DNA from: an uncultured Anaerotignum sp.
GTDB lineage: Bacteria > Bacillota > Clostridia > Lachnospirales > Anaerotignaceae
Length of the DNA stretch: 32,873 bases
Direction of reading: 5' to 3'
Assembly: GCA_944381385.1 (NCBI GenBank)
Contig: CALWKZ010000013.1
Location: 1-32,873 of the forward strand
Program-made: the position numbers and the translations under genes
In this document: piece by piece, positions 1 through 6,822 of the stretch
How positions within the stretch are numbered: the first letter of the stretch is position 1
Layout: the number at the start of each line of letters is the position of its first letter
The notes under the pieces: model-generated
What the model saw: the letters and a program-made list of their open reading frames with translations, nothing else
What the model was told of the DNA's origin: nothing
Database searches by the model: none

Positions 1-47
1 AGTATTTCTTTTTCGTGTTCCTGGATATGGCTGTATTTTCTAGGCAT
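1..47 (-). CDS. Insertion-sequence-type HTH protein (OrfA-like), N-terminal fragment
   Basis: Only the first 15 codons lie in the window, reading leftward from an ATG at 47-45. A strong Shine-Dalgarno (GGAGGTC, complement of 54-60) sits 6 to 8 bases upstream. The peptide starts MPRKYSHIQEHEKEI. This resembles the start of small helix-turn-helix proteins found as OrfA of IS3-type elements in Clostridia; that resemblance is from memory, not a search. The reading frame is open to the window edge. The ribosome binding site is embedded in the 3' arm of the 52-92 hairpin, an arrangement known from several insertion sequences. It could instead be an unrelated HTH gene. The call rests on a short fragment and is moderate. 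Confidence 0.45.
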   Translation of the reverse strand, partial: MPRKYSHIQEHEKEI

Positions 48-51
48 AGCA

Positions 52-98
52 AAGACCTCCTGTAGTAGTTCCATTCTACCACAGGAGGTCTTCTTTTT
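52..98. terminator. Long hairpin between the LysR gene and the IS-type gene
   Basis: Arms 52-68 and 76-92 form a 17-bp stem with a single G/T-type mismatch and a 7-base loop. On the + strand it is followed by a T-rich run (90-99), so it looks like an intrinsic terminator in that direction. On the - strand it lies directly after the LysR stop codon and its 3' arm contains the AGGAGG ribosome binding site of the leftward gene. Read-through RNA from lysR would therefore fold that site away. Terminator and translation block are not exclusive. Confidence 0.6.
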
Positions 99-935
99 TC
101 ATTGTCCATTTTTACTGGTTCGGTTCACATAGGAAAAAAAGGGGATCTTTTTATAAGCCGGCGCGCAGTTTACCACACAGGCATATGCGTTTTTGCTTTG
201 TATAAATTCATGGGCCGTTGTTCGGTCATTTACCTCTATCGTAGTTTTCGCCCCCATAGCCGCTCGCATTTTTTTATTGACCATATCCAATACCGGCAAT
301 TTTTCAGCGATGATCGTCAGAGATTTTTCATGAAGCTCCTTCAGGCAAATTTCCTGTTCTTCCCACGTTCCTTTCTTCCTTACAGGATGCTCAAAAGAAA
401 ACATGGCCGCTGGTTTGCTGCTGTATATCGGTTCAAAAACAAGATCTTCCAATTCCATTTTAGCCATCCACTTAATTTTATCCAGCGTGGGAATAGAAAT
501 CAGTCCCAATTCTACCGTACGGTCATATACATCCATAATGATTTCAGATACAGATGTTTGATTATACCTGAAATTTACTGCCGCATTTTCATATTTTTCC
601 ATCATTTTCCGAAAAATCACCTGTGCAAACAGAAGATAAGATACAGAAACCGAAAAGGACAACGCTCCTTTTACCAAAGAAAAATCTCTGGCTGCCGCTT
701 CGATCTGATCCGCATATTTCAGTAAATTCTGGGCATTCTGTATAAACACCTTTCCAAAATCTGTCAGTTCGATCCCCTGGTGGCTGCGTATAAAAATCTT
801 CTGCTGCAGCTCCTTCTCCAATGATTTCAGAGAATTGCTGATATTCGGCTGAGAAAGATACAGATTATGCGCCGCTTTATTGATGGAACCTGATTGATAA
901 ATACTCATCACCTGTCTGATCTGTTCTATTTTCAT
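99..935 (-). CDS. LysR-family transcriptional regulator
   Basis: The product has 278 residues, slightly short for the family. The N-terminal winged helix-turn-helix spans about residues 3-60 (GSINKAAHNLYLSQPNISN is the recognition region), followed by a linker helix and a substrate-binding domain to about residue 265. The ATG at 935 is preceded by GGGAGGTG at good spacing. The gene is divergent from the DUF819 transporter and D-aminoacylase genes, the usual arrangement for a LysR activator of an adjacent uptake and catabolic operon. It probably senses an N-acyl or D-amino acid derivative handled by that operon; the ligand is inferred only from context. The family call is firm. Confidence 0.93.
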   Translation of the reverse strand: MKIEQIRQVMSIYQSGSINKAAHNLYLSQPNISNSLKSLEKELQQKIFIRSHQGIELTDFGKVFIQNAQNLLKYADQIEAAARDFSLVKGALSFSVSVSYLLFAQVIFRKMMEKYENAAVNFRYNQTSVSEIIMDVYDRTVELGLISIPTLDKIKWMAKMELEDLVFEPIYSSKPAAMFSFEHPVRKKGTWEEQEICLKELHEKSLTIIAEKLPVLDMVNKKMRAAMGAKTTIEVNDRTTAHEFIQSKNAYACVVNCAPAYKKIPFFSYVNRTSKNGQ

Positions 936-1083
936 ACACGCACCTCCCTAAAACATATTATAACATTTTTTTATAACAAGTGCCATAATTTGATATTACC
1001 ATTTTATAACAGTTTCCCTATATAATAAACTTAACCAATTGGTTCACAGAAAAAGCAGTAAAATACAGAAGGGATGTGTTACT
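936..1083. promoter_or_regulatory. Divergent promoter region of lysR and the DUF819 operon
   Basis: The region is very AT-rich. On the - strand an extended -10 (TG-T-TATAAT, complement of 957-962) lies 22 bases before the lysR start codon. On the + strand TATAAT at 1021-1026 lacks a recognisable -35, as expected for a promoter needing an activator. The word TTATAAC occurs three times (near 958, 971 and 1004), and 971-988 forms the dyad TTAT-N10-ATAA. These are candidate LysR contact sites between the two -10 elements; binding is inferred. Confidence 0.5.
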
Positions 1084-2283
1084 ATGACATCATGGATTCA
1101 GGCAGAAGACACCTTGTATTTATGGATGGTAGTTATGCTCGTTACAGCATTGGCTATTACCATCGAACAAAAATTTAAATGGGGCGCCCGGGTCAGCAGC
1201 TGTGTTATGTGCATTGCCGGCGGGATGATCCTGGCCAACTTGAAAGTGATTCCTTTCGCCTCCCCTGTTTATGACAGCATCGGCAATATCCTGCTGCTTT
1301 TGGCGATTCCTTTGCTGCTATTCAAATCGGATATACGTAAAATTTATAAGTCCAGCGGCACAACATTCTTGATCTTCAACATCTGCGCCGTCAGCGCATT
1401 CTTAGCTTCCTGTTTGATCCCCATTATCTTCAGAAATGTGGATAATATCGCTAAATTCGCTGCTATGTACAGCGCGGCAGCCGTTGGCGGTACCGTAAAC
1501 GCAGTAGCCGTAACACAGATTTTTGACGTTCCTACAGATATGCTCAACGGACTGGGTCTGGTTGGCAATTTTACCGTAGCAATGATCGTTTTCTTCTTTG
1601 GGCAGTTCTGCAGAACAAAATTTTTCCGGACAAAATTCCGTCATCCACACATTGACGAATACGAAAAAGAACTGGCAGAAGGCGGCGCCAAAGAAGGGGC
1701 AACAGAAGCCGCAATGTACTGGAAAAGCAAAGATATCTCTTTAAAAGACATTGCCCAGGCTATGGCGATCACTTTTGTAATTGTCAGCATCAGCCAGTTC
1801 ATTTCCGGTATTATTTCCAACAGCAACGCAGGTTTTGTGGTAAAACAGCTTTTCGGCAGCGTTTATCTGGTTATGACTCTGTTGACTACGATCGTCGCAA
1901 CAGCCTTCCCTAAATTTATGGGCAACGTCAAAGGTTCTGATGAATTAGGCAACATCATGCTGCTCATGTGGTTTGTTACCATCGGCTGTTCTGCTAATCT
2001 GGTGCAGATCATACAGTACGGCGGCCTGATCATCTGCGCTTTCTGTATCGTTTTTGCCGTAATGTGCCTTTTGGTCTTTGCCATCGGCAAAATTTTCAAA
2101 TTCGACCTGGAAGAAATGATGGTAGGCATTATCGCTTCTATTGGCGGCCCTCCTACCGCAGCAGCCCTTTCGATCAGCATGGGCTGGAAAAAGATGGTCG
2201 TACCCGGCGTATTGGTAGGGCTTTATGGCTATATTATCGGCAATTATGTAGGCGTACTTATCGGGAATATTTTCGGCGCATGA
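1084..2283 (+). CDS. DUF819 family membrane protein, putative transporter
   Basis: The product is 399 residues and strongly hydrophobic with about 10 to 12 membrane segments. Two related glycine motifs stand out: GGTVNAVAV in the first half and IASIGGPPTAAAL in the second, consistent with an internally duplicated carrier fold. A charged cytoplasmic loop follows the first half (around residues 180-220). The start is placed at ATG 1084, behind GAAGGG, rather than the upstream TTG at 1039, which lacks a ribosome binding site. DUF819 (YjcL-like) proteins have no settled substrate. They occur next to peptidases, epimerases and amidohydrolases, and here the D-aminoacylase gene follows 83 bp downstream. 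Uptake of an N-acyl amino acid or peptide is inferred. Confidence 0.85.
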   Translation: MTSWIQAEDTLYLWMVVMLVTALAITIEQKFKWGARVSSCVMCIAGGMILANLKVIPFASPVYDSIGNILLLLAIPLLLFKSDIRKIYKSSGTTFLIFNICAVSAFLASCLIPIIFRNVDNIAKFAAMYSAAAVGGTVNAVAVTQIFDVPTDMLNGLGLVGNFTVAMIVFFFGQFCRTKFFRTKFRHPHIDEYEKELAEGGAKEGATEAAMYWKSKDISLKDIAQAMAITFVIVSISQFISGIISNSNAGFVVKQLFGSVYLVMTLLTTIVATAFPKFMGNVKGSDELGNIMLLMWFVTIGCSANLVQIIQYGGLIICAFCIVFAVMCLLVFAIGKIFKFDLEEMMVGIIASIGGPPTAAALSISMGWKKMVVPGVLVGLYGYIIGNYVGVLIGNIFGA

Positions 2284-2366
2284 TCCGTCCCCTGCTCTGC
2301 GCTATCGTTTCCAAATGATTTCATCCGTATTCTTTTGCAGTACAAAATAGAAAAGAGGAGAGCAAT

Positions 2367-3959
2367 ATGTTAGACATTCTCATTCAAAACGGCACGATTA
2401 TTGACGGTACAGGAAAACCGGCTTATTCGGCCGATATCGGAATCCATGACGGCAAAATCACCTTTCAGACGGAACATGTATCCGCTCATCAGACCATAGA
2501 TGCCAAAGGCAAAATCATTTGCCCCGGATTTATTGATTTCCATTCACATGGAGACATGGTTTTAGGACAGGATTTCGCAAAGCTGTGCAAGGTTTCCCAG
2601 GGAATCACCACAGAGATCGCCGGGCAATGCGGTTCTTCCATGTTTCCTGTCAGACCGGAAAAAATGGATTTGTACAAAACGCTTCTTTCCGTCGGAACAG
2701 CTACCTATCCCGATGATATGCCCAACTGGACTACGTTCCAGCGTTACCTGGAATATGCCAAAAATGTACCCCTGGCAGCGAATATTAAATTTCTGGTGGG
2801 ACATGGCTCCCTGCGTCTGGCGGTCATGGGGTATGCCTGCCGGAAACCTACTGCGGAAGAACTGGAAACCATGAAGGAGCTTTTGCGGGAATGTATGGAA
2901 CACGGCGCTCTCGGCATGAGCTCCGGCCTTATCTATACTCCAAGCGCCTATGCCCAGACAGACGAACTGGCTGAATTGGCAAAGGTAGTCGCAGAGTATG
3001 ACGGCCTGTACGCCACACATATGCGCAACGAATCCTATGACGTGGTAAACTCCGTAAAAGAAGCCATTGAAGTCGGCCGCAGAAGCGGTGTTCGGGTCAG
3101 CATTTCCCATCATAAGGTCTGCGGCAAGCAAAACTGGGGATTATCCAAAGAAACCCTGGGGCTGGTCGATAAAGCCATCCAGGAAGGCATCCGTATTACA
3201 TTAGACCAATATCCCTATACCGCTTCCATGACTCACCTGAATGCCTGCATCCCGCCGTGGTACTTTACTGAAGGTATTCCCGCCATGGCAGAAAAACTGA
3301 AGGACCCGGAGGTACGCAAAAAGCTGGAGCAGGAAATCAATGACCCCGCAACGCCTTTTGACAACTATGTCCGTAACTGCGGCGGATATGAAGGGATATT
3401 TATTTCCTCCTGTCCCGTGACCCACGAAGCGGAAGGAAAATTCCTGAGCGATTACGCAGCTGAGACAGGCAGGGCTCCTTTCCACGCACTCTGCGATCTT
3501 TTGGCGGATAACGGCGGTGTAGGCACCGCCATCTATCACTGTATGTCCGAAGACGATCTGGACCGTATTATCTCGTATCCCCATACGGTTGTAGGTACCG
3601 ACGGCATCTGCCGCGCTATGGAGGAAAAGGCGCATCCCCGTGCTTTTGGCACCTTTGTACGAGCCATCTGCCACTTCCAGAAAGAACGAAAACTGATGTC
3701 TCTGGAAGAAATTATTCGGAAAATGACTTCTTTGCCTGCCAGCCGCGCCATGCTGGAAACGAAAGGAGTCTTAGCCGAAGGCTATGACGCAGATATCGTT
3801 ATCTTTGATTATGACACATTAGAGGATACCCCCAATTATACCCATTCTAATCAGGTATGCAAAGGAATTGAATCTGTCATTGTCAATGGCACAGTCGTCT
3901 ATGCAAACGGTGCTCTGACGGGAGCCCACAGCGGAAAAATACTGCTGCACAAGAAATAA
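2367..3959 (+). CDS. N-acyl-D-amino-acid deacylase family amidohydrolase
   Basis: The 530-residue product has the amidohydrolase TIM-barrel layout of D-aminoacylases, which hydrolyse N-acyl-D-amino acids to the free D-amino acid and a carboxylate. Visible metal-site residues are H59 and H61 (FHSHGD), C88 (AGQCGSS, where many relatives have GNCG), H218 (ATHMRNE), H248/H249 (ISHHK) and D412 (GTDG), followed by HPRAFGTF. The C-terminus returns to the small beta domain (DADIVIFD). The start ATG follows AGAGGAG. It lies 83 bp after the DUF819 gene and probably shares its transcript under LysR control. Relatives include dihydroorotase-like and D-glutamate deacylases, so the exact acyl and side-chain preference is unknown. 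Confidence 0.9.
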   Translation: MLDILIQNGTIIDGTGKPAYSADIGIHDGKITFQTEHVSAHQTIDAKGKIICPGFIDFHSHGDMVLGQDFAKLCKVSQGITTEIAGQCGSSMFPVRPEKMDLYKTLLSVGTATYPDDMPNWTTFQRYLEYAKNVPLAANIKFLVGHGSLRLAVMGYACRKPTAEELETMKELLRECMEHGALGMSSGLIYTPSAYAQTDELAELAKVVAEYDGLYATHMRNESYDVVNSVKEAIEVGRRSGVRVSISHHKVCGKQNWGLSKETLGLVDKAIQEGIRITLDQYPYTASMTHLNACIPPWYFTEGIPAMAEKLKDPEVRKKLEQEINDPATPFDNYVRNCGGYEGIFISSCPVTHEAEGKFLSDYAAETGRAPFHALCDLLADNGGVGTAIYHCMSEDDLDRIISYPHTVVGTDGICRAMEEKAHPRAFGTFVRAICHFQKERKLMSLEEIIRKMTSLPASRAMLETKGVLAEGYDADIVIFDYDTLEDTPNYTHSNQVCKGIESVIVNGTVVYANGALTGAHSGKILLHKK

Positions 3960-4011
3960 ATCGTACACACAGATAGAAAAACAACTACCAAATTTCATTA
4001 TGTCCCTCTCA

Positions 4012-4050
4012 ATCCCCGGATTTATCCCTTGATAGACCGGGGATATTTTT
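4012..4050 (+). terminator. Rho-independent terminator of the D-aminoacylase operon
   Basis: ATCCCCGG (4012-4019) pairs perfectly with CCGGGGAT (4037-4044), followed by a T run (4046-4050). It lies 53 bp past the amidohydrolase stop codon. Confidence 0.8.
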
Positions 4051-4066
4051 CCGCTCCTTCCGCAAT

Positions 4067-4102
4067 AAAAAAGCGCAGACTCTTATCAATAAGAATCCGC
4101 GC
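4067..4102 (-). terminator. Rho-independent terminator of the YigZ gene
   Basis: Arms starting GCGC at 4073 and ending GCGC at 4102 enclose a short TCAA loop with two imperfect pairs. On the - strand the stem is followed by six T (complement of 4067-4072). It starts 19 bp after the stop codon of the leftward gene. Confidence 0.8.
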
Positions 4103-4120
4103 CATTTTCTCTTTTCCTTT

Positions 4121-4774
4121 CTAATCCATCAGCCGCAGCTCATCCTTCTGCCACACACCAAAGACCTCCGCCGTTTTTTCAAAGACCTCCCGGCCCTTCA
4201 TGATATCCAGCATCTTTTTCTCAAAGGCGTCACTGCTCTCCGATTCCACAAGAACCACAAACTCCACCTTGTCCGTATAAACCGTATCATAGAGAACATG
4301 GCCATCCTGCAGGATCTCATACTGCACCTTGCCAGAGTCCGTATAATCCACCATCACGCGGTAACGGCTGTATAGCACCAGCTCCGCGATCCCCGCCGCC
4401 AGCAGGCCTTCCTTCGCCGCCTTGCCATAGGCCCGCACCAGCCCGCCGGTACCCAATAGCGTGCCGCCAAAATATCGGGTCACCACAATGGCCGTATCCT
4501 TCACGTCCTCCCCTTTGAGCACATTTAAAACAGGCATGCCCGCCGTGCCCTGGGGTTCTCCATCATCACTGAAACGCTGGATCTCATTCCTCTCGCCGAT
4601 CTGATAGGCGAACACGTTATGGGTCGCATCCCAGTATTTTTTCTTTAATTCCTCAAGAAAGGCTCTGGCCTCTTCTTCTGTTTTTACCGGCCGCACCGTA
4701 GCGATAAAGCGGGATTTTTTCTCCACGATCTCCGCCTGGGCCTGAGCCAGAATGGTTTTATATTTTTTCAGCAT
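4121..4774 (-). CDS. YigZ/IMPACT family protein
   Basis: The 217-residue product matches the UPF0029/IMPACT fold. After KKSRFIATV comes the family core ATHNVFAY, the DDGEPQGTAGMPVL stretch and VVTRYFGG-LLGTGGLVRAYG (about residues 50-125). A ferredoxin-like C-terminal domain (DUF1949 type) follows. The start is set at ATG 4774 rather than TTG 4801, because a good promoter -10 occupies 4792-4797. GGTG precedes the ATG by about 6 bases. E. coli YigZ and B. subtilis YvyE are the known relatives; the molecular function is not settled, although eukaryotic IMPACT proteins act on Gcn2 signalling. The gene stands alone. Confidence 0.92.
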   Translation of the reverse strand: MLKKYKTILAQAQAEIVEKKSRFIATVRPVKTEEEARAFLEELKKKYWDATHNVFAYQIGERNEIQRFSDDGEPQGTAGMPVLNVLKGEDVKDTAIVVTRYFGGTLLGTGGLVRAYGKAAKEGLLAAGIAELVLYSRYRVMVDYTDSGKVQYEILQDGHVLYDTVYTDKVEFVVLVESESSDAFEKKMLDIMKGREVFEKTAEVFGVWQKDELRLMD

Positions 4775-4791
4775 ATCGATCACCGTATACC

Positions 4792-4820
4792 AGTATAGCA
4801 AAAATATGCGTCCTTCTCAA
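4792..4820 (-). promoter_or_regulatory. Promoter of the YigZ gene
   Basis: On the - strand TTGAGA (complement of 4815-4820), a 17-base spacer and TATACT (complement of 4792-4797) fit the housekeeping consensus. The predicted leader is only about ten bases, which supports the start codon at 4774. Confidence 0.7.
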
Positions 4821-4888
4821 GACAAATGGGTATAAATCCCTTATTTCGCGGCATACTAAGCATATCATCCAAATAAGGAGGCGACATC

Positions 4889-5059
4889 ATGCCCGGACAA
4901 AAATACGAGGATCTGGCGGATCTGCTGCTCCATAATGAAAGAGCAAAGCATTTTTACAATGCCCTGCCCGATCAGATCCAGATTTCTCTCTCCAACAACG
5001 GCCAGAATATCCATTCCATGGAGGAACTGCGCCGGTTCGTCAACGAAAATCATCATTAA
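4889..5059 (+). CDS. Small uncharacterised protein, 56 residues
   Basis: The frame starts at ATG 4889 behind a near-perfect AAGGAGG (4875-4881) and ends at TAA 5057. The sequence begins MPGQKYEDLADLLLHNERA and continues through YNALPDQIQ, SIHSMEEL-type residues and RRFVNENHH. It is soluble, probably helical, with no signal peptide. The layout (a short helix, ALPDQIQ, then a helix with EELRRF) resembles small orphan proteins of Clostridia whose role is unknown; that resemblance is from memory. It is a single gene with its own terminator, convergent with the XRE gene. The strong ribosome binding site and clean stop-terminator arrangement argue that it is real. Confidence 0.75.
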   Translation: MPGQKYEDLADLLLHNERAKHFYNALPDQIQISLSNNGQNIHSMEELRRFVNENHH

Positions 5060-5106
5060 AAAACAGCGGTGCTCAGCCTGTTGAAAAGGCCGGGGACCGC
5101 TGTTTT
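5060..5106. terminator. Bidirectional terminator between the small protein gene and the XRE gene
   Basis: AAAACAGCGGT (5060-5070) pairs perfectly with ACCGCTGTTTT (5096-5106). An inner GCCT/AGGC stem lies in the loop. A runs to the left and T runs to the right serve both the rightward small gene and the leftward XRE gene. Confidence 0.85.
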
Positions 5107-5307
5107 TCAGTCAAAAATAAAGAGCTCTTCTATGGGCGCCTCTACGATACGGGAAATATCTATGGCCAGCTTCAGGGATGGATTATACTTTCCCGCTTCC
5201 AGCCGCATGATGGTCTCTCGGCGGACGCCCACCTTCTCCGCCAGCTGCTCCTGGGTCAAGTCCTTCATCTGGCGGTATTTTTTCAGATTACAGGTAAATT
5301 CCGCCAT
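5107..5307 (-). CDS. XRE-family (Cro/CI-type) small HTH repressor
   Basis: The 66-residue protein is almost entirely one helix-turn-helix domain: [17 protein letters not shown] is the helix-turn-helix, followed by [16 protein letters not shown]. It ends with the IEELFIFD tail typical of minimal Cro-like regulators. The start is ATG 5307, behind GAGG, one base after the stop of the membrane-protein gene, so the two are translated from one message. The perfect palindrome on the promoter of this pair is the obvious autoregulatory operator. Pairs of a small XRE regulator and a small membrane protein are common in Firmicutes, generally with unknown role. Confidence 0.92.
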   Translation of the reverse strand: MAEFTCNLKKYRQMKDLTQEQLAEKVGVRRETIMRLEAGKYNPSLKLAIDISRIVEAPIEELFIFD

Positions 5308-5308
5308 A

Positions 5309-5659
5309 TTACTTTTCCTCCAATACATACAGTTTCCAGCTGTACAGGTTCAGCAGCAGCGCATAGGCCGCCACCACCAAAACAAAGACCAGCTCCATAT
5401 TCCGGAACAGAACACCCGCACACCAGATCACAAACAGTACCACCATGGAAAGCCTGCCGATCCAGGCCAGTGCTTCCTTCTGATCCTCCTGATATCGCTC
5501 GTCCCGCCGGTCTCCCTGTATCCGGCCCAGAAAGAAATTGCCGCAGAAGGCAAAAAATCCAAAATAGGCCAAATCCAGCACATCCTTTGAGCCTACATAT
5601 CGAAAGGCGAAGCATCCCAGAAATCCGAGAAACCCAAGAAAAAATTTTTTACGGAACAT
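5309..5659 (-). CDS. Small membrane protein, DUF3796-like
   Basis: The 116-residue protein starts [17 protein letters not shown]. It has two N-terminal hydrophobic segments (about 5-20 and 31-46), a polar basic and acidic stretch ([15 protein letters not shown], about 50-64), then two further segments (about 68-85 and 88-106). The repeated GFLG pattern is characteristic of DUF3796-type proteins found beside XRE regulators; this assignment is by recall. A strong AAGGAGG precedes ATG 5659. It is the first gene of a two-gene operon with the downstream XRE repressor. Candidate roles are envelope stress sensing or immunity; neither is shown by the sequence. Confidence 0.75.
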   Translation of the reverse strand: MFRKKFFLGFLGFLGCFAFRYVGSKDVLDLAYFGFFAFCGNFFLGRIQGDRRDERYQEDQKEALAWIGRLSMVVLFVIWCAGVLFRNMELVFVLVVAAYALLLNLYSWKLYVLEEK

Positions 5660-5675
5660 AAGCCATCCTCCTTTG

Positions 5676-5710
5676 TGATATATTTATCTCTTTCTGAGAT
5701 AAATATATCA
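5676..5710. promoter_or_regulatory. Perfect 15-bp inverted repeat, candidate XRE operator
   Basis: TGATATATTTATCTC (5676-5690) and GAGATAAATATATCA (5696-5710) are exact reverse complements around a 5-base centre. The repeat covers the -10 and the predicted start of the membrane-protein/XRE transcript. A third half-site, AAATATATCA (5743-5752), lies upstream of the -35. This fits repression by the XRE protein, with a possible auxiliary site. Confidence 0.75.
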
Positions 5711-5730
5711 CTTATCCTTCCTCCTGTCAA
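5702..5730 (-). promoter_or_regulatory. Promoter of the DUF3796-like/XRE operon
   Basis: On the - strand TTGACA (complement of 5725-5730) is followed by a 17-base spacer and TATATT (complement of 5702-5707). The -10 lies inside the palindrome at 5676-5710. Confidence 0.8.
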
Positions 5731-5766
5731 TACAAAAGTTACAAATATATCACTTTTATAAAAAAG

Positions 5767-5798
5767 AAAAAACCCCATGCAAAAACATGGGGTTTTTC
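5767..5798. terminator. Terminator of the HD-domain gene, bidirectional
   Basis: AAAAACCCCATG (5768-5779) pairs with CATGGGGTTTTT (5786-5797) around a short A-rich loop. A and T tracts on both sides permit termination in both directions. It lies 15 bp after the HD gene stop. Confidence 0.85.
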
Positions 5799-5812
5799 TT
5801 GTCTGCGTTCAA

Positions 5813-6334
5813 TCAGGACTGTGCTACTGCACGTCTGGCTACTTTCACATACTTTCTCTCCGCAACTTCGAATACTGCGGACAGTTTGTCTACGAAAGTA
5901 ATCACATAGGATTCGATATAGCGCGGCGGTACAATCGTACAAGGCCACATATGTTTCAAAATCGCGTCTTTTTCCACTTTGTTCAGTTCTGTAATCTTTT
6001 TCGCGTTGTCATACGCAACCCGAGGATGCCAAGCGGCGTGATTGGAACGGATGCATTTTTTTGTTCTCCAATCATAGAAGAACAAGTCATGCAGCAGACC
6101 TGCTCTTGCTGCGGAACGATAATCCCACCCCATACGGTAGCAGATCAAAAAGCTGTAATACGACACATTGATGCTGTGCTGCAAACGGCTGGTTTCGCAA
6201 TGCTGCATATGATCATCCAACTTCTGGACCATTTCGTGCCCAAGGAGATCCCCCACGCACGCTTTGTACTCTGCCAGCAGTGAATCCTCATCCAATTTAC
6301 TGAAGTCCTTTCTTGAACCGATTGCCTTGTGCAT
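5813..6334 (-). CDS. HD-domain metal-dependent phosphohydrolase, uncharacterised
   Basis: The 173-residue product carries the HD superfamily ligand pattern: H53 (LQHSIN), H82-D83 (LLHDLFFYD), H103 (WHPRVA), H128 (LKHMWP) and D149 (FVDKLSA). The extra histidines between HD and the last D resemble two-metal HD enzymes such as YqeK-type or HD-GYP proteins. No other domain, signal or membrane segment is seen. It is monocistronic, with an extended -10 promoter upstream and its own terminator. A nucleotide or phosphoester substrate is expected from the family, but none can be named. The start ATG 6334 follows GGAAGGA at a rather long spacing. Confidence 0.88.
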   Translation of the reverse strand: MHKAIGSRKDFSKLDEDSLLAEYKACVGDLLGHEMVQKLDDHMQHCETSRLQHSINVSYYSFLICYRMGWDYRSAARAGLLHDLFFYDWRTKKCIRSNHAAWHPRVAYDNAKKITELNKVEKDAILKHMWPCTIVPPRYIESYVITFVDKLSAVFEVAERKYVKVARRAVAQS

Positions 6335-6387
6335 TTCACTTCGTTCCTTCCATGTAGAGTTAAGCGTAAAACTTAATTTACATAATC

Positions 6388-6396
6388 ATTATAGCA
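6388..6396 (-). promoter_or_regulatory. Extended -10 promoter of the HD-domain gene
   Basis: On the - strand TG-C-TATAAT (complement of 6388-6396) forms a textbook extended -10. The -35 is poor. The predicted leader is about 45 bases. Confidence 0.6.
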
Positions 6397-6468
6397 CAAA
6401 AATAAATACACGACCAGAAAAAAACAAATAAATTTTCTTACAAAATCCCTATGATTTTTTTTACATAT

Positions 6469-6822
6469 TTACTTTTCTTTTGGCTCCGCCAGAAGAGCCG
6501 CCCCAAAACCAAACAATATGGCCGCCGTCAGACCGCCCGCCGCTGATTTCAGGCCGCCGGTCCATATACCAACAGCACCCGCCGCGTCAATTTCTTCCAT
6601 CACGCCTTTGGCCAGATTGGCGCCAAAACCGGTCAAGGGCACAGTAGCCCCCGCTCCGGCAAAGTCTATCAGCCGGGGATACAGCCCCACTGCCCCCAAA
6701 AGGCAGCCCGCGCAGACAAAAAGCACCAGTATCCTGGCCGGCGTCAGCTTTGTTTTATCTATCAGGATCTGACCCACAACACAGATGGCGCCGCCCACCA
6801 GAAACGCCTTGATATACTCCAT
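6469..6822 (-). CDS. spoVAE: Stage V sporulation protein AE (SpoVAE)
   Basis: The 117-residue protein has four hydrophobic segments and matches the short SpoVAE/SpoVAEb membrane subunit of the dipicolinic acid channel in the inner membrane of the forespore and spore. Typical sequence includes FLVGGAICVVGQILID at the start and AGATVPLTGFGANLAKG in the middle. The same GGAIC-GQ and P-TGF-N patterns occur in the SpoVAC product of this operon, showing the two are related. Its ATG directly follows the spoVAD TGA, so translation is probably coupled. No clear hairpin terminator was found in the AT-rich stretch after the stop. Confidence 0.95.
   Translation of the reverse strand: MEYIKAFLVGGAICVVGQILIDKTKLTPARILVLFVCAGCLLGAVGLYPRLIDFAGAGATVPLTGFGANLAKGVMEEIDAAGAVGIWTGGLKSAAGGLTAAILFGFGAALLAEPKEK

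Noticed and set aside
1039-1083. TTG start extending the DUF819 protein by 15 residues
   Set aside because: It lies directly behind the -10 with no ribosome binding site, while ATG 1084 has GAAGGG and starts a normal membrane protein.
5069-5590. Long rightward frame opposite the XRE and DUF3796-like genes
   Set aside because: It is the antisense shadow of two genes that have good ribosome binding sites, a promoter and recognisable domains.
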